A DNA stretch of 21,031 bases from CAXGTL01 sp964012725. GTDB taxonomy: Archaea; Nanobdellota; Nanobdellia; Woesearchaeales; CAXGTL01. The translations under genes were made by a program, and so were the position numbers. Position 1 is the stretch's first letter. Each line of letters starts with the position of its first letter. The notes under the pieces were generated by a model. The model was not told the DNA's origin. It worked only from the letters and a program-made list of their open reading frames with translations, and searched no databases. This document shows positions 1 to 8,626 of the stretch, piece after piece. The stretch is taken from the NCBI GenBank assembly GCA_964012725.1, contig CAXGTL010000020.1:1-21031 (forward strand), read 5' to 3'.

Positions 1-35
1 AAAAAAGGTAAGATTAATAAACATAATTGCTATAA

Positions 36-1316
36 ATGATTAATATGAAGAAAAAAGAGGTACATAAACATAATAATCATGATTCTCAATTAATATATAA
101 TTTAAAAACTTCTAAAGATAATATTAATGTGTTTAAAGAAGTTGATGTAAATAAACAAGGTTTTATGCTTTTAAGATTATCAAAAAAGTATAAATTAATA
201 ATTATGAATGAATTAAAAAATAAAGATATTGTTAATTTACTTCATTATCTTGATCCTGATAAAGCAACTGATTTATTGCGTCTTTTAGATAAAAGTAGAA
301 GAAAAAGAATTATAAAAAAATTAAAAACAGATGCAAAAGATAAAGTTGATTTTTTACTTAAGTTTGATCCAAAAAGTGCTGCAGGTTTAATGAGTCTTGA
401 TTATATTGAAGTTGAAAAGGATTATACTTTTGGACAAGTTTCTGGATTAATTAGGAAGCATGAAAAAAAAACAGGAAAATTTCCAGTTATTTTAGTTGTT
501 GAAGAAGGATTTGTAATTGGCGAAATTATAGGGCATAAGTTTGCTTTATATTCTAGAAGAGAAAAAGTTAGTAAACACATTAAAAGAGCTTCAACAATTC
601 AGTTTAATGCTGATCAAAAAGAAGTAATTCATGTTTTTAAAAAACATCCTCATAATAAAATTGTAGTATTAGATGAAGATAAAAGTGTGTTAGGTATTAT
701 TTATTCAGATGATGTATTAAGTATTTTGCATGATAATTCTACTGGAACATTATATGATTTTGCAGGTGTAAGTGAACAAGAAGATGTTTTAGATAATTTT
801 ACTTTGAAAGTTAAAAATAGGTTTGGTTGGTTAGTTATTAACTTAGCAACTGCATTTTTAGCTGCTGCTGTTGTTGGTTTTTTTCAAGATACAATAAATG
901 CTTTAGTTTTATTAGCTGTTTACATGCCAATAGTTGCTGGAATGGGTGGTAATGCTGGAACACAAACATCAGCTGTTATGATTAGGGGTTTAACATTAAA
1001 AGAAGTTGAATTAAAAACATGTAAAAAAGTTTTATTAAATGAAGTTTTAGCAGGTATTACGAATGGAATTTTAATAGGTATATTGGTTGCTATCATTGCA
1101 ACTGTTTTTAATCATAATCCTATGTTTGGATTAGTAATTGGATTATCAATGGTAACTAATTTGTTTATTGCTGGGTTATTTGGTGCTTTGGTTCCTTTAA
1201 TCATGAAATCACTTGGTAAAGATCCTGCTTCGTCTGCTTCAGTATTTGTGACTACAGCTACTGATGTGTGTGGTTTTTTTGTGTTCTTAGGTTTGGCTAG
1301 TTTGATATTGTTATAA
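36..1316 (+). CDS. mgtE: MgtE-type magnesium transporter with CBS pair
   Basis: A 426-residue membrane protein that should carry Mg2+ across the cytoplasmic membrane. It has the MgtE order: a helical N domain (about residues 45-120, with the LDPDKATDLL segment), a CBS pair (about 120-235) that senses cytoplasmic Mg2+ in the family, and a C-terminal membrane domain (about 262-426). The pore signature MPIVAGMGGNAGTQTSAV is at 297-314. The second signature, DPASSASVFVTTATD, ends at Asp410, which matches the conserved pore-lining Asp of the family. Length is close to the usual 450. ATG at 36 or the in-frame ATG at 45 could be the start; there is no convincing Shine-Dalgarno site and the upstream sequence is cut by the window edge. 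The last 20 bases overlap the convergent DUF371 gene. Family assignment is secure; Mg2+ specificity is inferred from the motifs. Confidence 0.95.
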   Translation: MINMKKKEVHKHNNHDSQLIYNLKTSKDNINVFKEVDVNKQGFMLLRLSKKYKLIIMNELKNKDIVNLLHYLDPDKATDLLRLLDKSRRKRIIKKLKTDAKDKVDFLLKFDPKSAAGLMSLDYIEVEKDYTFGQVSGLIRKHEKKTGKFPVILVVEEGFVIGEIIGHKFALYSRREKVSKHIKRASTIQFNADQKEVIHVFKKHPHNKIVVLDEDKSVLGIIYSDDVLSILHDNSTGTLYDFAGVSEQEDVLDNFTLKVKNRFGWLVINLATAFLAAAVVGFFQDTINALVLLAVYMPIVAGMGGNAGTQTSAVMIRGLTLKEVELKTCKKVLLNEVLAGITNGILIGILVAIIATVFNHNPMFGLVIGLSMVTNLFIAGLFGALVPLIMKSLGKDPASSASVFVTTATDVCGFFVFLGLASLILL

Positions 1317-1704
1317 ACATCTTAGAATTCTCATCTTTCATCTTTTCAACTAACTTTCTATCTAAATGAACAGCAGCTTTATCTGCGTTAATACCTAATG
1401 TTCTATCACTTTTGAAATCACTAAGTCTTATGACAATTTCTTTGTCATTATTGAAATCTTTATTTGGTGTGCATGTTATAGTTTCTTCTATTGTTTTGTT
1501 TGTTTCTTTGTCTTTTACTGAGATTGTAATCTTTATTTTATCAAATTTAAGAAATTCTTTAATCTTATCTAAATCAAAGTCTGCGTTAATTCCTATTATA
1601 CAATCTCCTTTTTCTGTTAAAGAATTATCTTTAGTAAACTCTAATGTAGTTTTATGTGTAGCTAGAATATTCTTGTGACCTGTACACGTAAAGATATATT
1701 TCAT
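1297..1704 (-). CDS. DUF371 family protein
   Basis: A 135-residue protein recognised as the archaeal DUF371 family. The N-terminal signature GHKNILATHKTTLEFTKD (residues 9-26) followed by LTEKGDCIIGINAD (29-42), and the C-terminal SDFKSDRTLGINADKAA (95-111) with a following Leu-Val segment, fit the family along its whole length. No function is established for this family that I know of. The sequence looks like a soluble, all-in-one small domain with no membrane span or signal peptide. It lies 28 bases after the 79-residue gene on the same strand and may be co-transcribed with it. Its 3' end overlaps mgtE tail to tail by 20 bases, a sign of tight packing. An ATG at 1704 is the first in frame. 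Confidence 0.88.
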   Translation of the reverse strand: MKYIFTCTGHKNILATHKTTLEFTKDNSLTEKGDCIIGINADFDLDKIKEFLKFDKIKITISVKDKETNKTIEETITCTPNKDFNNDKEIVIRLSDFKSDRTLGINADKAAVHLDRKLVEKMKDENSKMFITISN

Positions 1705-1732
1705 TATAATACTATATTATAAATTTCTTTTA

Positions 1733-1972
1733 TTATAACATGTCTTCAATAGGCTTTTGTTTTTCTTTAGGTTTCACAGATTTTTGTGCTTTCTTAGCTG
1801 CTGCTTCTAAATCAACACCTAAATCTTTTAATCCTTTTACATGCATCTGCATTAGCTGTTCAACTATTTGTAAAATCTTGATCATTTCTTCTCTTTCTTT
1901 TACTAAAGTTGCTAATGCACCTTTATGAAAACCAATTTGTTCGTCTTTTGAAGATTGTTGTTTTTTTGCCAT
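1733..1972 (-). CDS. Small helical hypothetical protein
   Basis: A 79-residue protein of unknown function. The N-terminal 12 residues are Lys/Gln/Ser-rich, residues about 13-60 form an amphipathic helix pair with a hydrophobic repeat (GALATLVKEREEMIKILQIV then EQLMQMHVKGLKDLG), and the tail is Lys/Pro/Glu-rich and probably disordered. This looks like a small coiled-coil or helical-hairpin subunit rather than an enzyme. Its own leaderless promoter is visible upstream (TATA at 1995-2006). DUF371 follows after 28 bases and may share its transcript. I do not recognise the family. Confidence 0.7.
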   Translation of the reverse strand: MAKKQQSSKDEQIGFHKGALATLVKEREEMIKILQIVEQLMQMHVKGLKDLGVDLEAAAKKAQKSVKPKEKQKPIEDML

Positions 1973-1994
1973 ATTGTCTAGAATATGATGTTGG

Positions 1995-2006
1995 TTTATA
2001 AATATT
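1995..2006 (-). promoter_or_regulatory. TATA box of the 79-residue gene
   Basis: The minus strand reads AATATTTATAAA centred about 28 bases before the ATG at 1972, the spacing expected of a leaderless archaeal promoter. A second AT block, CTTATATATATAAC at 2011-2024, could serve a plus-strand transcript beginning near 2042-2048, just before structured element A1. Confidence 0.5.
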
Positions 2007-2140
2007 TGCTCTTATATATATAACGGATTACAATCATCTTAATAAACCCTTATTTCTACCAAACTATAAATTAATGAAAACGGGGTTTTGTAGAAATCCT
2101 TACTCACTAACGTTCGCTACTGCCATGCCTATTCGGGCTT

Positions 2141-2190
2141 GTCAAGAACTGAAAGCTCTTGAGCATGATCAGAAATTTTCAATTTCTGAC
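2141..2190 (+). repeat. Double-hairpin module, copy M1
   Basis: Two hairpins in tandem. The first is TCAAGA-A-CT / AG-C-TCTTGA with loop GAA and one A-C mismatch (2142-2162). The linker follows. The second is a perfect 9-bp stem TCAGAAATT / AATTTCTGA with loop TTC (2169-2189). The junction between them reads TGAGCATGATCA. M1 sits at the tip of the P3 arm of scaffold A copy 1, between GGGC (2135-2138) and GCCC (2204-2207), which pair. It shares its layout with M2 and M3. Confidence 0.7.
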
Positions 2191-2223
2191 ATATTATAAG
2201 ATTGCCCTCATAACGGCATAAAT

Positions 2224-2275
2224 GTCAGAAATACAAAGTATTTCTGAGCACGATCATAAATCTCCGATTTATGAC
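2224..2275 (+). repeat. Double-hairpin module, copy M2
   Basis: The first hairpin is a perfect 10-bp stem TCAGAAATAC / GTATTTCTGA with loop AAA (2225-2247). The second is a perfect 9-bp stem TCATAAATC / GATTTATGA with loop TCC (2254-2274). The junction reads TGAGCACGATCA. It lies in scaffold A copy 1 between the P3 arm and the 3' strand of P2; scaffold A copy 2 has only a short A-rich spacer at this place. Confidence 0.72.
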
Positions 2276-2346
2276 GAATGAAGGCAGTAACAGTATTTCT
2301 ACAAAACTTAAAATTAGTAAACTAACTAAATATAAAACAAAATAAG

Positions 2347-4960
<2,614 letters not shown>

Positions 4961-4968
<8 letters not shown>

Positions 4969-5089
4969 CTCCTTGACACACCATTTTCTCATTATTGCAG
5001 TTTATGCATCTAAAAATATCGAATTTACTATTACCTGAGTCCATTGTTCCTTTTTTAATCATTTCTGATTTGCATTTTTTACAGTTCAT
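4961..5089 (-). CDS. 42-residue zinc-ribbon protein
   Basis: A very short gene. The product starts MNCKKCKSEM and carries CKKC at residues 3-6 and CINC at 28-31, two zinc knuckles 21 residues apart, plus a late Cys38. This is a single zinc ribbon of unknown role; such minimal ribbons bind nucleic acid or protein in many archaea. A good Shine-Dalgarno site, GAGGT, lies 9-14 bases before the ATG at 5089, which supports translation. Its last 8 bases overlap the 3' end of the convergent HerA-like gene. It lies 109 bases after the Drg gene on the same strand and may be transcribed from that promoter through the G-rich tract at 5118-5148. Confidence 0.75.
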
Positions 5090-5117
5090 ATTCTATTTAC
5101 CTCTTATTAATTATTTT

Positions 5118-5148
5118 CCCACCATCCAACCTCCCGGCCACCCACCCC
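5118..5148 (-). other. G-rich tract, possible quadruplex
   Basis: On the minus strand this reads GGGG-T-GGG-TGGCC-GGG, then further GG pairs and a final GGG, in a genome that is otherwise strongly AT-rich. It lies between the Drg stop codon and the zinc-ribbon gene, in the direction both are read. An adjacent short dyad (CCCTA 5146-5150 with TAGGG 5159-5163) could form a hairpin at the 3' end of the Drg message. Confidence 0.5.
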
Positions 5149-5198
5149 TAATCTGATATAGGGTAAATGTTTGGTTATGGTGTATTTTTTATTGTTTT

Positions 5199-6323
5199 TT
5201 ATAATAAATGTATTTCTACTACATCTTTATCATGTAATTCTCTATTAAGTTTTCTAAATTCTTGTCCTGGGAACTTACTTGATCCCCATACTTTTGCAAA
5301 TCTGAACTTGTTTATAAAATCTCTGTGTAATTTACTACAAAAATCTCCAATTGTTGTTCCTTTTTTCATAATAATTGGTTCATCTAGATCAGCAGGTTTA
5401 CCAACTTCTTTACAATAGAGTCTTATTAGGTTTAATTTTTTAAAAATTAAATCTTTTAATTTTTTTAAATTTATTTTTTTATGTGCTGAGATACATAAAT
5501 CTGGTTTTATTTTTTTTTTAACTTTATTGAGTTGAGACTTTGAAACAGAATCTATTTTATTTAAAACTATAATTGCAGGAATATAAATTTTATTTTTTTG
5601 AATTGCATCCATAAGGTCATCAGGTGTTATTTTTTCTCTTATTACTACTTGTGCATTATGTATTCTAAATTCTTTTAATATATCTGCTACTGTTTGTTTT
5701 GTAAGTAATTTTTGTTTAATTGTAAAACCAATATCTAAACCATCTTTTTCTTTTTTTTTAATAGTGATATCTGGTTTAATCTTATTTACTCTTAAATGTG
5801 CATCATATACTTCTTTTTGTAATATCTTTAAATGTTCTGGATGATTTACATCTATTAAGAATATAACTAAGTCTGCATTTCTCATTACACTTAGAACTTC
5901 TTTACCTCTTCCTGTTCCAGCTGCTGCACCTTGAACAATACCTGGAACATCTAAGATTTGGATCTTTGCATCTTTATGTTGTAATAATCCTGGAACAACA
6001 CTTAAAGTTGTGAATTCATATGCTCCTATCTTTGATTTTGCATCTGTTATTGCATTTAATAGTGTACTTTTACCAACAGATGGGAAACCTACAATGATTG
6101 CAGTTGCATTTCCTGTTCTTTTTACAGCATATTTGTCATGAACAGATTTTTTAGCTGATCTTACTGCTTGCTTTTCTTTTAGTTTCCTGATCTTTGCTTT
6201 TACTAAACCAATGTGATGCTGTGTTTTTTTATTATATTTAGTTGTAGATATTTCTACTTCAAGTGCTTTGATTTTGTCTCTGATTGTTTTTGTTCCTAGC
6301 TTCTTTAGTATCTTTTTGTCCAT
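5199..6323 (-). CDS. Drg-family GTPase with TGS domain
   Basis: A 374-residue Obg/Drg-type GTPase, the archaeal counterpart of eukaryotic DRG1/DRG2 (Rbg1/2), which associate with translating ribosomes. A basic helical N-terminal region (1-70) precedes the G domain. G1 is GFPSVGKST at 79-87, a conserved Thr-Thr switch I is at 105-106, G3 is DVPG at 125-128, G4 is NKID at 255-258 and G5 is SAH at 279-281. The C-terminal TGS domain covers about 296-374 and ends DKDVVEIHLL. Length matches the family (about 365-370). All nucleotide-binding motifs are intact. The ATG at 6323 is 28 bases downstream of a TATA box at 6346-6355, so the message is probably leaderless. The 42-residue zinc-ribbon gene follows on the same strand. 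Confidence 0.95.
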   Translation of the reverse strand: MDKKILKKLGTKTIRDKIKALEVEISTTKYNKKTQHHIGLVKAKIRKLKEKQAVRSAKKSVHDKYAVKRTGNATAIIVGFPSVGKSTLLNAITDAKSKIGAYEFTTLSVVPGLLQHKDAKIQILDVPGIVQGAAAGTGRGKEVLSVMRNADLVIFLIDVNHPEHLKILQKEVYDAHLRVNKIKPDITIKKKEKDGLDIGFTIKQKLLTKQTVADILKEFRIHNAQVVIREKITPDDLMDAIQKNKIYIPAIIVLNKIDSVSKSQLNKVKKKIKPDLCISAHKKINLKKLKDLIFKKLNLIRLYCKEVGKPADLDEPIIMKKGTTIGDFCSKLHRDFINKFRFAKVWGSSKFPGQEFRKLNRELHDKDVVEIHLL

Positions 6324-6345
6324 ATATAATTAGAGTTGAATTCGG

Positions 6346-6355
6346 TATTTATAAA
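6346..6355 (-). promoter_or_regulatory. TATA box of the Drg gene
   Basis: TATTTATAAA is nearly palindromic and centred about 28 bases before the Drg ATG. Because it reads as a TATA box on both strands, it could also start a plus-strand transcript near 6378, which would contain scaffold A copy 2. Confidence 0.55.
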
Positions 6356-6397
6356 GATTGAGGAAAATAAGGCTTTATTCAAATCTTACAAAAATAA

Positions 6398-6516
6398 AGC
6401 TTTGTAGTAATCCTTACTCACTAACGTTCGCTGCTGCCATGCCTACTCAGACTTATAACAGATGAGCCTGAGTTACGGCATAAAAATAGAGGCAGCAACA
6501 GTATTCCTACAAAGCT
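6398..6516 (+). repeat. Structured repeat, scaffold A copy 2
   Basis: A 119-base version of the element at 2085-2307. P1 pairs 6398-6407 (AGCTTTGTAG) with 6507-6516, then one mismatch, AAT/ATT, the same CCTT bulge (6412-6415), and ACT/AGT. The internal loop CACTAACGTTCGCT is identical to copy 1. P2 pairs 6433-6438 (GCTGCC) with 6491-6496. P3 pairs ATGCC 6439-6443 with 6477-6481 and is extended by ACTCAG/CTGAGT (6445-6450 with 6468-6473). Relative to copy 1, a U-A pair in P1 became C-G and an A-U pair in P2 became G-C. The double-hairpin modules are absent. It lies between the divergent Drg and MscS-like genes. Confidence 0.75.
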
Positions 6517-6530
6517 GAAAATAACATAAA

Positions 6531-6540
6531 TATTTATAAA
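6531..6540 (+). promoter_or_regulatory. TATA box of the MscS-like gene
   Basis: TATTTATAAA centred about 27 bases before the ATG at 6563, indicating a leaderless transcript. The box lies downstream of scaffold A copy 2, so that element is not part of this gene's 5' leader. Confidence 0.6.
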
Positions 6541-6562
6541 GCAATATGAATATAATATTCTT

Positions 6563-7114
6563 ATGAATGGATTTATGGATTTTATTGTGAAATCATGGAA
6601 TTATGTTCAAACAGAATTAGCATCTGCAATAATTATTTTATTAGTTGGATTTGTTATTAGTTATCTGTTAGGTAGGATCATAAGAGTTATTTTAAAGGAA
6701 ATTGAATTAGATAATATAACATATAATTTGTTTGCAACAAAATTAAAGCTTGAAAAAAGGGTAAGTAAACTAGCTACTTATATTTTTTATCTTATTACTG
6801 TTATAGTTGCATTAACTCAACTTGGTATTGGTAATTATATTCTTTATTTAATCACTGGAGTTGTTGGATTAATTTTATTAATTTCATTCTTATTAACTTT
6901 GTACGACTTTATACCTAATTTTTATTCATATATTATTATTAAAAAAAAAAGTAAAATAAAGAAAAATAAGTATTATAGTTTTAAAAGTATAAAAGGTAAA
7001 GTAAAAACTATTTCTTTAATAAATACAATTGTTGAAACTTCAGATAACAATAAAATTTTTATACCAAATAAAACAATAAGAAAGAATCTTAAAAATATTG
7101 TTGTTAAGGATTAA
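6563..7114 (+). CDS. Short MscS-like mechanosensitive channel protein
   Basis: A 183-residue membrane protein with three likely spans: about 19-41, 68-88 and 90-113. After the third span a basic cytoplasmic segment (127-142) leads to a beta-type domain, KGKVKTISLINTIVETSDN (144-162) and KIFIPNKTIRKN (164-175). The GKV...I.L..T...... IPN pattern is that of the MscS beta domain. In the MscS family the last span lines the pore and the protein opens with membrane tension. The pore helix is less Gly/Ala-rich than in MscS and the C-terminal alpha-beta domain of full MscS is missing, so this is a minimal member. Its own TATA box is at 6531-6540. It converges on UPF0147 with a 23-base gap. Confidence 0.75.
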   Translation: MNGFMDFIVKSWNYVQTELASAIIILLVGFVISYLLGRIIRVILKEIELDNITYNLFATKLKLEKRVSKLATYIFYLITVIVALTQLGIGNYILYLITGVVGLILLISFLLTLYDFIPNFYSYIIIKKKSKIKKNKYYSFKSIKGKVKTISLINTIVETSDNNKIFIPNKTIRKNLKNIVVKD

Positions 7115-7137
7115 GTATTAATAAAACAAAATCTAAA

Positions 7138-7395
7138 CTAAGAATTAATTTTTTCTAACATACTTGTTATATTCCAGATTTGAGTTCTAGTAAAAGATTG
7201 TAAATTATTATCATCACTTATTTCTTCTAATTCTTGCAATGCTTTACTTATTTTTAATGATAATTCTTCACTTGATTTTAAAATCTCAATTACTTCTAGA
7301 ACTTTTGCTTTTACATTTTTTGGGACTGTAGAATCTTCAGATAATTCTTTTAGTACTTCTAATATACTATTTAATTGTTCTTGTTTAGTCATCAT
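7138..7395 (-). CDS. UPF0147 family protein
   Basis: An 85-residue helical protein of the archaeal UPF0147 family. The pattern DSTVPKNVKAKVLEVIEIL (17-35) matches the family's VPRN..RA segment, and ISDDNNLQSFTRTQIWNI (56-73) followed by a Leu-Glu-x-Ile end matches its conserved C terminus. No biochemical role is established that I know of. It is the last gene of the minus-strand operon, 8 bases after prefoldin beta, and the linkage to translation and chaperone genes suggests a role in the same process. Two ATG codons open the frame (7395 and 7392); no strong Shine-Dalgarno site is visible. Confidence 0.85.
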   Translation of the reverse strand: MMTKQEQLNSILEVLKELSEDSTVPKNVKAKVLEVIEILKSSEELSLKISKALQELEEISDDNNLQSFTRTQIWNITSMLEKINS

Positions 7396-7403
7396 TTTTA
7401 ATT

Positions 7404-7742
7404 TTACTTTAATTTCTTCATAACTTCTTTCTGCATTGTAGAAGCCTTATCTTTTAATAGTTTTTCTTGTTTTTCAAAGTTTTTCATTCTTAAATCAATT
7501 ATTTCTTTCTTTTGTTTAAGTTCTTTTTCAAGATCTTCTTTTTTAGTAGATACCATAATATTTCCAATTATTTTGTAAGATTTCTTTGAATCTTTTATTT
7601 CTTTTAAAGCTGATTCTACTTCTATTAATTGATTTTGGAATTGTTGTTTTTGTAGTGTTAAATTATTAAGATTTTGTTCTAACATTTGGAGTTGCATTAT
7701 TTGTTGTTCTGTTTCTTTTTCTATTGGTTTTTTTTCTGTCAT
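7404..7742 (-). CDS. pfdB: Prefoldin beta subunit
   Basis: A 112-residue subunit of the archaeal prefoldin (GimC) chaperone, an alpha2-beta4 jellyfish-shaped complex that holds unfolded proteins and passes them to the thermosome. The sequence shows the beta-subunit plan: an N-terminal coiled-coil helix (about 10-50), a short beta-hairpin region with SYKIIGNIMVS (55-65), and a second coiled-coil helix (about 66-112). Length is typical. A Shine-Dalgarno site (AAAGGTGA) sits 8-10 bases before the ATG at 7742. It is followed after 8 bases by UPF0147 and separated from pcc1 by structured repeat B1. Confidence 0.93.
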   Translation of the reverse strand: MTEKKPIEKETEQQIMQLQMLEQNLNNLTLQKQQFQNQLIEVESALKEIKDSKKSYKIIGNIMVSTKKEDLEKELKQKKEIIDLRMKNFEKQEKLLKDKASTMQKEVMKKLK

Positions 7743-7763
7743 ATATATTCACCTTTAATTTTC

Positions 7764-7877
7764 GTATGTGAATGGTTCGTTCGCACTTTCAATGTTATTG
7801 TAATGACAAATTGAAAGCCCCAGATGTTTTACAATTTGCCTGTGTGCTCACTTGCCTTACAGGCACCATACACATAT
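7764..7877 (+). repeat. Structured repeat, scaffold B copy 1
   Basis: A 114-base non-coding element inside the minus-strand operon, between pcc1 and prefoldin beta. The outer stem pairs 7764-7775 (GTATGTGAATGG) with 7866-7877, with one G-T and one A-A. Then comes the shared motif GTTCGTTCGCAC, an inner stem CTTTCAAT/ATTGAAAG (7786-7793 with 7810-7817), and a 3' hairpin TGCCT-TAC-AGGCA (7853-7865). Copies at 11845-12070 (full) and 12136-12180 (miniature) share this plan. The motif orientation is plus, so in the operon message it would be read as its complement. It ends exactly on the first base of the pcc1 stop codon complement. Confidence 0.72.
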
Positions 7878-8119
7878 TAATTTTCAATTACTTTGTTTAT
7901 TTTGTCCTTCACTTGAAGCATTTTTATTAAGGATAAGAATGCTGCTTTTAAAGCAATAAGGTCAGCTGCTTTCACATGAAATAAGACATGTTTCTCTTTT
8001 TTTTCTGCTATAACTGAACTTCTTTTTGTATGCATAAAATCTGGTTTAATACTTTTCATAACCATTTCAGGATCTTTATCAACTTTTAATGTTGCTTGGA
8101 ATTTGTAATCAACTATCAT
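7877..8119 (-). CDS. pcc1: KEOPS complex subunit Pcc1
   Basis: An 80-residue protein of the Pcc1/Cgi121-partner fold, the small dimerising subunit of KEOPS, which makes the universal t6A37 modification of ANN-decoding tRNAs together with Kae1, Bud32 and Cgi121. Recognition rests on MVMKSIKPDF (20-29), the KRSSV segment (32-36), and FHVKAADLIALKAAFLSLIK (47-66), which match the family's conserved KP.......RS.......I.A.D..ALRA......L pattern. Length is typical. Its ATG overlaps the rpoP stop codon (ATGA, 8116-8119), which implies translational coupling. No other KEOPS gene is in the window. Confidence 0.9.
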   Translation of the reverse strand: MIVDYKFQATLKVDKDPEMVMKSIKPDFMHTKRSSVIAEKKEKHVLFHVKAADLIALKAAFLSLIKMLQVKDKINKVIEN

Positions 8120-8253
8120 CTTGCTTTAACTTTTGTTGTTACACTTCTTGGCTTGAATAATATTTTAGACCCACAATAAGGACATCTTATTTTCTTTTTT
8201 AGATAATCTTCACTTACTTTTTTATTACAATTTAGGCATTTATAAACAGCCAT
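8116..8253 (-). CDS. rpoP: DNA-directed RNA polymerase subunit P (Rpo12)
   Basis: A 45-residue zinc-ribbon subunit of the archaeal RNA polymerase, homologous to eukaryotic Rpb12. The product starts MAVYKCLNCNKKV and contains CLNC (6-9) and RCPYCGSKILFK (23-34), the defining second knuckle of the family. Length is typical. The ATG at 8253 is preceded by GGAGGTGA, the strongest Shine-Dalgarno site in the window, at 6-14 bases. The stop overlaps the pcc1 start by 4 bases. It lies between eL43 and pcc1, the gene order common in archaea. The upstream spacer can pair with the start codon region (see 8251-8283). Confidence 0.95.
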   Translation of the reverse strand: MAVYKCLNCNKKVSEDYLKKKIRCPYCGSKILFKPRSVTTKVKAR

Positions 8254-8283
8254 ACTCACTCACCTCCGGTTCGTTCGTGGCTT
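8251..8283 (-). promoter_or_regulatory. Hairpin over the rpoP start codon
   Basis: On the minus strand, AGCCA (8278-8282) can pair with TGGCT (8248-8252), which includes two bases of the rpoP start codon and the next codon; the loop holds the Shine-Dalgarno site GGAGGTGA and the motif CGAACGAAC. The complement of that motif, GTTCGTTCG with a nearby ACTCACT, is shared with scaffolds A and B. Just upstream is a perfect dyad TTTAAATC-TT-GATTTAAA (8283-8300). The stem is only 5 bp, so regulation is a suggestion. Confidence 0.35.
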
Positions 8284-8306
8284 TTAAATCAAGATTTAAA
8301 AACAAT

Positions 8307-8606
8307 TTATTCCACCCCTTTCTCTTCTTGTTCTTCTTCAGTAACTTCTTCTTCAATTACTTTTTCTTTGGGTTTTTTAACTGTTATTTCTTTTTTAATA
8401 CTGTAAGCTTTTCCACTGAATTTTGCTTTACACTTATTACATCTCCAGATTCCAACAGCTATTCTTTTAACTTTATCATAACTACAATAAGGACATTCAT
8501 GTAATTTTCTTTGTTCTGTTTCAATTATTCCAAATTTCTTTTTAACAGTTCGTCCATATCTTGGACCGAACTTTTTTACTGATCCTAATGATTTCTTTTT
8601 TGCCAT
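8307..8606 (-). CDS. rpl37ae: Large ribosomal subunit protein eL43 (L37Ae)
   Basis: A 99-residue ribosomal protein of the 50S subunit. The N-terminal SVKKFGPRYGRTVKKK (9-24) is the rRNA-binding segment of the family. The zinc ribbon uses CPYC (38-41) and CNKC (56-59), with GIWRC before the second knuckle and FSGKAY (63-68) after it, as expected. The last 25 residues are an unusual acidic Glu-rich tail that most family members lack; they may be a lineage feature. A Shine-Dalgarno site (GGAG) lies 9-12 bases before the ATG at 8606. It is the first protein gene after tRNA-Pro, only 20 bases downstream of it, and no separate promoter is visible, so the two are likely co-transcribed. Confidence 0.95.
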   Translation of the reverse strand: MAKKKSLGSVKKFGPRYGRTVKKKFGIIETEQRKLHECPYCSYDKVKRIAVGIWRCNKCKAKFSGKAYSIKKEITVKKPKEKVIEEEVTEEEQEEKGVE

Positions 8607-8626
8607 AGTTTTTTTCTCCTTTAAAG

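Larger units (their letters stand above)
2085..2307 (+). repeat. Structured repeat, scaffold A copy 1
   Basis: A 223-base non-coding element that folds on itself. The outer stem P1 pairs 2085-2097 (GTTTTGTAGAAAT) with 2295-2307 without a mismatch; after a 4-base bulge (CCTT), ACT 2102-2104 pairs with AGT 2292-2294. A conserved internal loop follows (2105-2118, CACTAACGTTCGCT). P2 pairs 2119-2124 with 2283-2288 and P3 pairs 2125-2129 with 2215-2219. Two double-hairpin modules (2141-2190, 2224-2275) sit inside. A second copy at 6398-6516 keeps the same plan with compensating base changes. It fills most of the gene-free region 1973-2346, between divergent genes. Whether it acts as an RNA or as DNA is not shown by the sequence. 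Confidence 0.75.

Noticed and set aside
2085..2346. Scaffold A as a riboswitch for the HerA-like gene
   Set aside because: Copy 2 lies upstream of the TATA box of its neighbour, so it cannot be in that leader; the two downstream genes are also unrelated.
5167..5418. Plus-strand 83-codon frame
   Set aside because: It overlaps the 3' end of the well-supported Drg gene on the other strand and resembles nothing.
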